DNA of 64,000 bases from positions 385,450-449,449 of the forward strand of contig NMRA01000025.1 of NCBI GenBank assembly GCA_002633005.1. Direction: 5' to 3'. Shown here piece by piece: positions 56,421-64,000 of the stretch (the stretch's first letter is position 1; each line of letters opens with the position of its first letter). The position numbers and the translations under genes were made by a program. Under the pieces are notes generated by a model. The model was given only the letters and a program-made list of their open reading frames with translations. It ran no database searches and was not told where the DNA came from. This DNA is from Phoronis australis. Taxonomy: Eukaryota; Phoronida; Phoronidae.

Positions 56421-57752
56421 TGCTCTTGTATTTTTAGATGTAATCTGTTACAACAGAGATAGATTTATTGAAAAGGTTACTCCGATCAGATATTTTTTTA
56501 TATTTTGGTATTTATTTGAAAGAAGTTTTCGGTGGTAACAATTCTAAACTTACTTTGTTCCACTAAATAAACTTTACACCGTGAGCCCTATATTCTCTAT
56601 TAACACCGGAACGAAGGAATGCAAACAAATCCCAAGCATGTGCTGCGCAACCTCATTCCAACTTCTTGTTCAGTAACGCTAGAACCTCGCTAAGAAGCAA
56701 GACTGCGAGATTTCTTGATATATTGCCGTGTACTTTAGCTAGGTCCTAGCGTAGGTTCTAGCGTACATGTAGGTCCTAGCGTTATTGAACGCACGCCTGG
56801 TCTAGAGTTCAGTTGTCGGAACTAACTGAGACTCGATGTAACATTCAGGAAAGGTTACTGTATTTTTATTATAACACAAAACCTTTCTACGCAGATTCAT
56901 ATCCATTTATGGCAGTGGTTGTGGCCGAGTTGAGATGGCGTTAAAAACACATAAACAGTAAATTTGGAAAACAAAGTATACGATTTTGAGAGAACTGTTG
57001 GCAGCTTCAAAAATGATACAGGTGCAAATCAAAGGCATCCTTTTTAGTAAAGCAATCCCGGGAGGTTGTGCAAAGGAAAATCGAAATGATGAGGTGTTTA
57101 AATGAGTTGTCAATGGACCCATTAAGTTTTAACAGTAAGGAGTAGCGCAGAATAATCAACATAACAAAGGGAGACATTCAATTAACAACGTGCAGAGTGA
57201 CCATGTTCATGTACATGTACACTATATACTTGTGGCCTCTAGAGGAGGAAAGATCGATTTCAAACTTGTCTAGAGATCAACACACCCCGTCTAATTATAA
57301 ACTACTTAAAAGGGTGTTTCAACGAATTCAAACACGTTCTCCTGTGCCACCCGCTGCGAATTGCAGCCGTAAGTGTCACCGACCCCACGTGATCAGCTTC
57401 TCTGCTTACTAAAAATCTGGCATAACATACATGTACATGTAGATGTGTAACAAAGCTTGTATTTCAAACTGTCCAGCTTCAGGCAAGTGCCATGAATCCC
57501 TGAGACCCATTTTCACGAAAGACGTCGCTCTAGTCGGTTGGCGGCAGCGTTGGCTTACGTAGTAAACGACCGAGACCAGTAAGTAGCATGTCGTCCGAAC
57601 GATCAGAGGCCTTACGCAAATTCGCCAGAAACGTGCATGTACAGTAAACGCATGCTGTCCTCTAGGGCGTAAGCCAATTACTGCTGCCGAAACCATACCA
57701 TTAGAGAAATGCTTGTCCGTGTAAGTGTGACGAGGAATTATGATCCATCTTA

Positions 57753-57893
57753 TTACATCCAGGGTATCGTATCTAGGTCAGCATTTCCACCGCATAAAAT
57801 GATTCCAACTTTCTTGATGGATGGGTCTAGTGTCTTCATCTTATCAGACAGAAGTCCAGCGACAGATACGGCAGCCGATACCTCAATAACCAA
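57753..57893 (-). CDS. PLP enzyme last coding exon (GGN motif)
   Basis: This is 141 nt including TAA, acceptor TGTTTCAG. It encodes LVIEVSAAVSVAGLLSD and VGIILCGGNADLDTIPWM. The family form is IEPSAA/TAGV...SGGNVDL; here the Ser or Cys before GGN is Cys, as in dehydratase-like members, and EPS is EVS. Confidence 0.86.
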   Translation of the reverse strand: MVIEVSAAVSVAGLLSDKMKTLDPSIKKVGIILCGGNADLDTIPWM

Positions 57894-60800
57894 CTGAAAC
57901 AAGGATGTGAAACACGGATAGGAACGCAATTGATGGCCACGGCTAGCTGCAAAGAAAGTTATTTTGCCATCAAAAATGGACGTGTGGTAACTTGAAAAAT
58001 AACAAGCGTCACGCCGTTACATCCCTATTGTAAGCTTAGTCTGCTAACTAGTTTAGGCCATCATCACGGCCTGTCTACTCCAGCTCTCCAAAACATTACT
58101 AAACGTTAAGTAAAAGCGAGTCCACCATTATATGCTTCAGAATGCGAACACTCCAAACGGAATGTGGTTCTGTTGGCAAGCACAATAAAAGTACTTGTAG
58201 TAAAGTAATCATTTCCGCTTAGCTGATGAAATTACAAACCGAATACAATTCCAAACCAGCTTTGTCAAACTTATCACCGTAGACGTCCATTAGCATGAAC
58301 GTATAGTTTCAAATGTGCAGATTATTGTATAGAATTTTTTGAGAAGTTTGATTGTTTTCAGGCGGTGCACCAAAAAATGGCCCCCGCAATCGGTTCGGAG
58401 ACACTGGGTATGGGTTCTAACATATGTGCTCAAAATTAATTTTGATAATATTTTGACATATTCCGTCAAAATAAGTGTTTATTACTCTATACTCTAGTAT
58501 ATTTTGTCTACGCAGACCAGTTTCCAGTCCTAGATTCGAGCTAAAAACTCGAGTAAAACATGAGATTGCGAGTAAAAATTCGAAATTTCGAGTTTGACAG
58601 TCATCTACATGTACATGTACGTAAAGCACAGTACACAACTACAGACACTTAGGCCTATCTTGTGCTTGTACACGCATTAAATTAGTAGAAAACGTCAAAA
58701 ATAATTTCAAGTACAGAGATTACTAGACCATGGGCCCCGGTTTTTAATTTTTATAAAAACTGGAGAAACTGGTGGCAAAGAACAATAGTCTACATGTAGG
58801 ACTGTAATTTTTTAATTGTCACTACTGAGTAGTATACAAGTGATTGGTTGATAGGATACATTACGTACATGTATGTTTCAAACAGTATATGGATGTGCCT
58901 CGAATTTTCTGCGTGCGTAAATGTCCGTCAGCCCGCCTTTGACTACCATCACATTGACGTCACTGGTAGTACATGTGTGGCCTGGGAGGTTGAAATGTTC
59001 CCCAATAGAAACCGCCTTATTATTGAGAAGGATCGTCTGCCTAGCCGTTCATTGTTTTCCTTTGTTACGTCTTTGAGGGATATAACAATACAGGTCGGGA
59101 TACCGTACCTGTACCTTGGGCGGTCTTTAGCAGGTTATCAATAAATGCTAATTTGTGACCTAGTTGCCCGTAGGACTGAGTGACAGCGAGCTTACCTTGA
59201 GTTCAGAGAATACAGTTTTCATCGCATCTACAATCTGTTTGTCGTCCTGGAAGTGCAATGGTAATAGAAATTGAACTATGATTGGTTGTACAGATTGTGT
59301 TATTATTCAAAATTATATTACATTAGAATTGGCAGTTTTCTCATTGACGAATTAAATAGAAAATCATATTGTACATTGGGAGAAAAAATACAGCTTCGCC
59401 GGCATGACGGCTAGTTCCGTTCACAGCAAAAATGGCTGGTTATAACCATTACGCGAAAAAAATCTCATTACATAATGACTTAGTCAGCTTACTAAATTTT
59501 AAATTGGTTACCAGTCACTGAAATTTGCCTTACATCATACATGTACAGTGCCCTAGCCAGTTGTAGACTTTGTGAATGATAGTTTGAAATTGGTACATTT
59601 TCTCAACCACAGTCTAGTCCTTCTTAACAAATATGGAATGTCTGGCCTGGTCTTCCTATTCCCCCCAAGCAAACACCTATGACTAAACTTGCGTTCTGAG
59701 GAGCCAATGTTGCCTAATGGTATACATGTCCGTTTCCTTTACTCAAGGTCGTGCGCTCGCGTCCCACTAGGCCACCCTACCTAGTTCCTTGAAGAAGGCC
59801 TCAGCTTTGTTTTGACTATAAGGAAGCATAAAATGGTTCCAGGTGTTCAGTGCAAAGGGCACACCTGAGCGGCCTGCGTCCCGGCCGTCTGGTACGCCGT
59901 GTACTGGGCCGCCTGCAATTGTTCAGTTTAAACATGCATTCAGACTTACGCAAACTATGGTTATTTGGCGGCAATGCCTGTATCAGCTAAATCCCGAGGT
60001 ACCTCCAACGTTTTTTGTTAATTATGTCGTCGGAAAGAAAACCCTAGAATTTATCATACCAAGGCGTCAATATTGGGTATCGGACAAAGGGGTTATCAGG
60101 CGCGGATCCAGGATTTTGAGTTAATGGAGGCCAGGGCAGAGTATTAGCCAGGATTTTGCCCGTCAGACATTCGCACCCCCGTTACTGCCAAATGGAATAT
60201 GGGAGAATTTTAGGGGGGCCATGGCCCCCTATTGGACCCCCCTTACATCCGCCACTGGTTATAATTACATATGAAACTCGGGTTGACACCGACGCAGTCA
60301 AACGCACATCTACGACCAGTTGTTATAACTTCGCGGAAACGATTGAAAAATAAATGCTTTTCTTTTACTTCAGCATGGGCGGCGAACCACAAGGGGGTAG
60401 GGCGCTATACCCCCATTTTTTCAGTGCTGCGCCGACCATGGTCCGTAGGCGGTGCCCAACATGGGGAATGGGGATGCTTTAGCCCTCCCCCCACTTTTTT
60501 CAGTGATGCTCCGCCCATGCCCAGTTCAAACAACAAGCCGTGATTTTCGCAATTTACCTATCGCCAGGATTTTGAGTGACGGCTTAACTGACAATTCAGA
60601 ACTTAGCATTAATGACTCACCTTCGTTTCCAAGCCGCCACTTTACCCAACAAACAACACGTTGCCGGGTACAACTTATTGTTTGTTAGTCGACATTACGC
60701 AAGGGGGCGGAGCTTGCGATAGGTCAATTCACAGTCACCGTGCTTAAACAGAACAGCGACAAGAACTTACAACGGTAAAGACGTCTTTCTCCACCAGGGG

Positions 60801-60898
60801 GCACAAGGATCTAAACGGCAATTTTGCGACTTTCATTTTCCTCAAACCTTCTGCAATCGTGTCCAACCGCGGGTTAATTTCCGACCAAAGGAATTGTC
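57753..60898 (-). CDS. Serine racemase / threonine dehydratase-like PLP enzyme, 3' part
   Basis: Exons on the minus strand are 60771-60898, 59196-59246 and 57753-57893, in phase and ending TAA at 57755-57753. They encode INPRLDTIAEGLRKMKVAKL, LVEKDVFTV, DDKQIVDAMKTVFSELK and LVIEVSAAVSVAGLLSDKM, then VGIILCGGNADLDTIPW. This is the C-terminal third of fold-type II PLP enzymes: T-IA-x-GL, the V-x-D-x-VFTV edge, DA-x-x-x-VFSELK-x-VIE, and the GGN-x-DL motif. Serine racemase and threonine/serine dehydratases share these, so the substrate cannot be settled. The PLP-lysine and glycine-loop exons lie upstream, not found in the window. Confidence 0.85.
59196..59246 (-). CDS. PLP enzyme exon (DDKQIVDAMKTVFSELK)
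   Basis: This is 51 nt, 17 codons, phase 0 at both ends, with acceptor CTTCCAG and donor GTAAGC. It matches the short helix following VFTV in the family. Confidence 0.83.
60097..60257. mobile_element. 161-bp MITE, CAG(T)GGCGGAT ends
   Basis: This starts CAGGCGCGGATCCAGG and ends ACATCCGCCACTG, inverted ends typical of many small hAT-like MITEs. GTTAT abuts both ends (60092-60096, 60258-60262). It has no coding capacity and lies in the PLP-enzyme intron. Confidence 0.7.
60374..60519. repeat. Two tandem CATGGGCGGCG-type palindromic repeats
   Basis: One copy runs CATGGGCGGCGAACCACA to GCTGCGCCGACCATG (60374-60440); a second follows to GATGCTCCGCCCATG (60519). Both contain a poly-C/poly-G stem and CCCCCACTTTTTTCAGTG-like wording. 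They are related to 32684-32752. Confidence 0.65.
60771..60898 (-). CDS. PLP enzyme exon (IAEGL...VFTV)
   Basis: This is 128 nt with acceptor TTTTTAAG and donor GTAAGT. It encodes QFLWSEINPRLDTIAEGL and LCPLVEKDVFTV, matching the DTIADGL...VD-x-VFTV segment of serine racemase/threonine dehydratase. Confidence 0.83.
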
Positions 60899-62014
60899 CT
60901 TAAAAATAAACGAATGAGATTACACAGGCTACTAAATAGGGGGGAGGGCTTCTGAGGAATTGCCAATAAGACGAGAGCCCGAGATTTGGAAGACGCGTTA
61001 CTCTTATTGTTTTTACCTCGACAATTGAGGACTTTAGAAGCGGCGGTGCTCTTCCTGTTTGAGTGTGTGCGTGCATTCTGTATGCACTTATAAGTAAATT
61101 TATCGAAAAGCTTTTTGTACAAAGCTTTTTTTAGAAAAGCGTTTTAGTGAAACTTTTTACACACGCATAAAAATTTCATGCTCGGCTTAATGCCCACCCA
61201 GATTTTTTACTTTTACGATTGAAGTATCGAAGGTGTTTTAAAACCCGCATTATTGCGGTAATACAGTGAAACATAAATAAAATGAAAATTAGTGCAAATT
61301 AGTAGATTTCATGCTATAGTTAAACATTAGAGTAGTTCTAGCATTAGGCCCTAACCAGATCACGCCGGCTCACTGCAAAACCTCTAAAATGCGCCATCTG
61401 GCGCTGAGGAACTGCGCTCAGTAATAGTTACTAAAAGTCCAATTCATTCAAATAGGGTTTGCTATGTAATGGTAAGAACATCAAATTAACTGATCATAAC
61501 AAGTTACACTGATCTGACGTCATAAGACATTGTGAAATCACTGACCTTAAGTCACTGATAGCCGGCATCTTCATTACAGGACACTCACGCATTCTACGAT
61601 AGGACATTTGCAGCCCTGAGGCAAACAGGAACCAACAAAGGAAACTGAATTGTAATCATGTATTCACGACTGATAATGTCAAATGCTAATGCGATAATCA
61701 CAAGATATACAATATGGCTTTTTTCTTAAGAATTACAAATCCAAAAATCAAGCTATTTTTTGGTTTAACACCGATTTTATTATGAAAACTAACACGTTCA
61801 TACTTTTGGGAACAGTTGCGTTTATTGCTATATAAGTAATATGGTGGTTCGTCCCATTGAATGCCAGCATTGTGCAAAAATTAAACTAACCCAGAGGATA
61901 GATTATCCAGTTTCATGCAACCCAGCCGTGGCCATCTATACATGTATATACATCGCATGCTGTTAGTGGACCAGAGATTCAATCGAAGGACATAGTCAAG
62001 AAGACACAGTCAAG
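60899..62014. other. No recognised gene (presumed PLP-enzyme intron)
   Basis: No further exon of the PLP enzyme was found here. A CAAAGCTTTTT/AAAAAGCTTTTTG pair near 61110-61130 is a local short inverted repeat. Nothing else is supported. Confidence 0.45.
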
Positions 62015-62431
62015 ATGCATCTGCTACAGATAACTGCATTTCTGCGAGAGACTCAGCTTTGGGGAAAAGTTCGGAAGGCAATGAAGCACCACGGCAATTT
62101 AACTGAAGAGTGGGATATTTCGTGGGCAAACTGTTTGCGTGGCGCAACTTCACCTTCCACTACAAATGTGCAACTCGGGATTTCACTGACAGTCAGTGGG
62201 TATTACAAAAAATCCTTCTTGCTATTGTGGTGGATTTTCGCGGTCATTTACCAGATCATCTACGTGGCGTTGCAAGCCGCTGTGCTTTACGAAGAAGGCG
62301 ACGCCGAGGAAGAAGAAATGGCCGAAAAATGGAGTAATGGACGAGAGCTGGCTATGTCCTACTCTTTCCACCGACAGACAGGAGTTGATAACAGGACTTT
62401 TGTTTTCTACTGGCTTACGTCTCATTCTTGA
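62015..62431 (+). CDS. Uncertain 138-codon ORF with one membrane segment
   Basis: The ATG at 62015 opens MHLLQITAFLRETQLWGK. A hydrophobic stretch, FLLLWWIFAVIYQIIYVAL, is followed by an acidic run, YEEGDAEEEEMAEKW. It could be a short membrane protein or a chance frame; the other two frames are open over part of the same stretch. I do not recognise a family. It lies antisense to the PLP-enzyme gene if that gene extends this far. Confidence 0.25.
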   Translation: MHLLQITAFLRETQLWGKVRKAMKHHGNLTEEWDISWANCLRGATSPSTTNVQLGISLTVSGYYKKSFLLLWWIFAVIYQIIYVALQAAVLYEEGDAEEEEMAEKWSNGRELAMSYSFHRQTGVDNRTFVFYWLTSHS

Positions 62432-62641
62432 TGACCTATGTACAAGCCAAGCGTGGTGCCCCAGAGCCGCAACCATCAAATTTGAAGGACGAACTATAGC
62501 ATAACAAACATGATCTGCTATTTAACGACTGAATCGTTGATCTGAAAGGCAGTGCAGAGACGCTGATATGATATTGACATGGACGAGGAAGACGAGCGAG
62601 AGAAAAGTTAAACAGAGAGCATGAACACACAAACACAAACA

Positions 62642-62703
<62 letters not shown>
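62642..62703. repeat. (AC)n microsatellite
   Basis: An uninterrupted dinucleotide run of about 60 bp, preceded by ACACAAACACAAACAG. Open frames crossing it are low-complexity artefacts. Confidence 0.98.
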
Positions 62704-62704
<1 letters not shown>

Positions 62705-62705
<1 letters not shown>

Positions 62706-64000
62706 ACAATTTCCCTGAGAAGGAAGGGTCCAAAGTATCCCAGAAGGTCGCATGGGAACCACATCAAAACAATAAAAGCAATAACGAGAAGGCTCCTGCC
62801 AAGAAGAAAAATTTCTGCCCTGGTACATGAAGCTACGGTGAGTTTTGTTTCGTGTGTGCTTCCTTGACACCTACTCTAAAGTCCAGTTCCTGGGCAGCCG
62901 ATTCTGATCAGTGAAACGTACAGCACTTACGACGGCATGTTACTGTCCTATTTGTGGTCTTTTTCATAGTCAACTAACCAGCACGTTTCTTACACCTCTG
63001 GGTTTCGAAGATCATCTTTTCCACATAGATGTAGGTTGGATTCACCGATTAGTAGTGGTATAAAGGAGGGATAACTCAAGACTAGAATCCATTCATTTTA
63101 TGTTGGTATGAGTCGAAAAGGCCACATTTCACGGCAGACAATGTGACGGTGTCATAGTGTGTACTGTTTCCTTCAACCTAAGCGTCGATAGTGATCACAG
63201 TCTGTCTCCGTAAACTAATCTTCCTTAGGCAGATTTGTGCGCAGTAAATACCGACATGAACTCGTGATCACAATCACAGGACGTTTAGAATTAGTGGTGT
63301 AGATGTATGCATTTGACTAAATGAGAGACGAGTGAAAAACTGGGTGAGCGTGTTTGGCAATAGTTTGTTGTTTACTCATGTCTATTTTCTTAAGTGAGTA
63401 CGGAAATATAACATTTGACATATCATGTGTATTTAATGCGACGTTGTTTGGAACTTGGTGAGAATTAAATGCATAAAGATTCCCAGAAAATGAGAGACCT
63501 TAATAATGAATGACTTAAAGGACTCAAAGCACGTAAAGCATGCCAATGTAATAAAGGACGAAGAAATCAGAGGAAGAAGCATCAGAAGTCATAACAGGAA
63601 GAAGCATCAGAAGTCATATAATAAATAGAGAATCCTACACTCATCTCAGCTTTACCTACTCGATGTTATAAACCAGTCGTGTCGTAACACATTTCAGGCC
63701 ATGTGAGAAAACAAAATATAGACCGATCCGTTCTGTACATGTATATCAGATCATGAGATTAGGCCTAATGTTGCTCTGATTCAGTCAATGACACCTGATG
63801 TCACTATTGGGATCGTTCCATTTTTGTACAATATTTGCCCATGTAATATGTTAGCCACGGTTTAGTAATAGTTTGTGAAAATGTGAGTCTGAGTACTGTT
63901 GCATATATGATTCGAGATATCGTACAAAATGTGGTCTTGAATTTTTTGGTGTGTTGCAGAAACACACACTTTTTGGACCTACGGTTTCAGATGCTTTGTA
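62705..64000. other. No recognised gene
   Basis: The only structure seen is a 23-bp direct duplication, GGAAGAAGCATCAGAAGTCA, at about 63572-63617. No exon of the neighbouring PLP enzyme was identified. Confidence 0.45.

Noticed and set aside
62436-62870. Minus- and plus-strand ORFs over the (AC)n tract
   Set aside because: Cys-Val or Thr-His repeats from the dinucleotide run.

Overview
This is a eukaryotic, intron-rich, AT-leaning stretch with many decayed repeats. It looks like a marine invertebrate genome, most likely a deuterostome (hemichordate, echinoderm or cephalochordate; I cannot decide which). The clues are the Gmr1-type Ty3/gypsy element, the frequent palindromic words GTACATGTAC (57211, 58611) and TAGGCCTA, and the gene types present. 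There are no operons, CRISPR arrays or prokaryotic genes. Most long open frames here are chance frames in introns or repeats; real genes were found by matching splice sites, phases and protein families.

Layout. (1) 2.7-17.0 kb, minus strand: CPSF6 (cleavage factor Im 68-kDa subunit). Nine coding exons were resolved with consistent phases, from the ATG at 17004 to the Pro/Gly-rich region; the 3' end lies beyond the left edge. Its introns hold tRNA-derived SINE copies, hAT-like elements, minisatellites and a dispersed repeat family marked by the box CTAGTGGC. (2) 17.0-27.1 kb: repeats, a TTAA-flanked DNA element (18657-20654), and a 5.9-kb Gmr1-like LTR retrotransposon (20935-26876) that sits inside a minus-strand LINE relic. 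Its integrase is encoded upstream of reverse transcriptase, opposite to ordinary Ty3/gypsy elements; it is dead (several stops and frameshifts) and its 3' LTR is truncated. (3) 28.9-47.9 kb, plus strand: a signal-peptide plus PAN/Apple exon, then four exons encoding three laminin-G-like domains and the stop codon of an extracellular protein. Between them lie a Kolobok-like TTAA element with THAP-domain remnants (31021-32333) and a possible 3.6-kb unit with inverted ends (36175-39794) carrying a broken SAP/YqaJ-nuclease-like gene and, on the other strand, a secreted-protein exon. (4) 48.2-51.6 kb: an element with about 70-bp inverted repeats, a broken minus-strand protein gene and a nested 252-bp MITE. 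(5) 54.9-56.4 kb: another CTAGTGGC-family block. (6) 57.7-60.9 kb, minus strand: the three last coding exons of a serine racemase/threonine dehydratase-like PLP enzyme, with upstream exons not found. (7) 60.9-64 kb: little recognisable apart from an uncertain ORF and an (AC)n tract.

The genes do not form a functional group: CPSF6 acts in nuclear mRNA 3'-end processing, the PAN and LamG exons encode extracellular protein, and the PLP enzyme is metabolic. The most unusual content is in the mobile elements.
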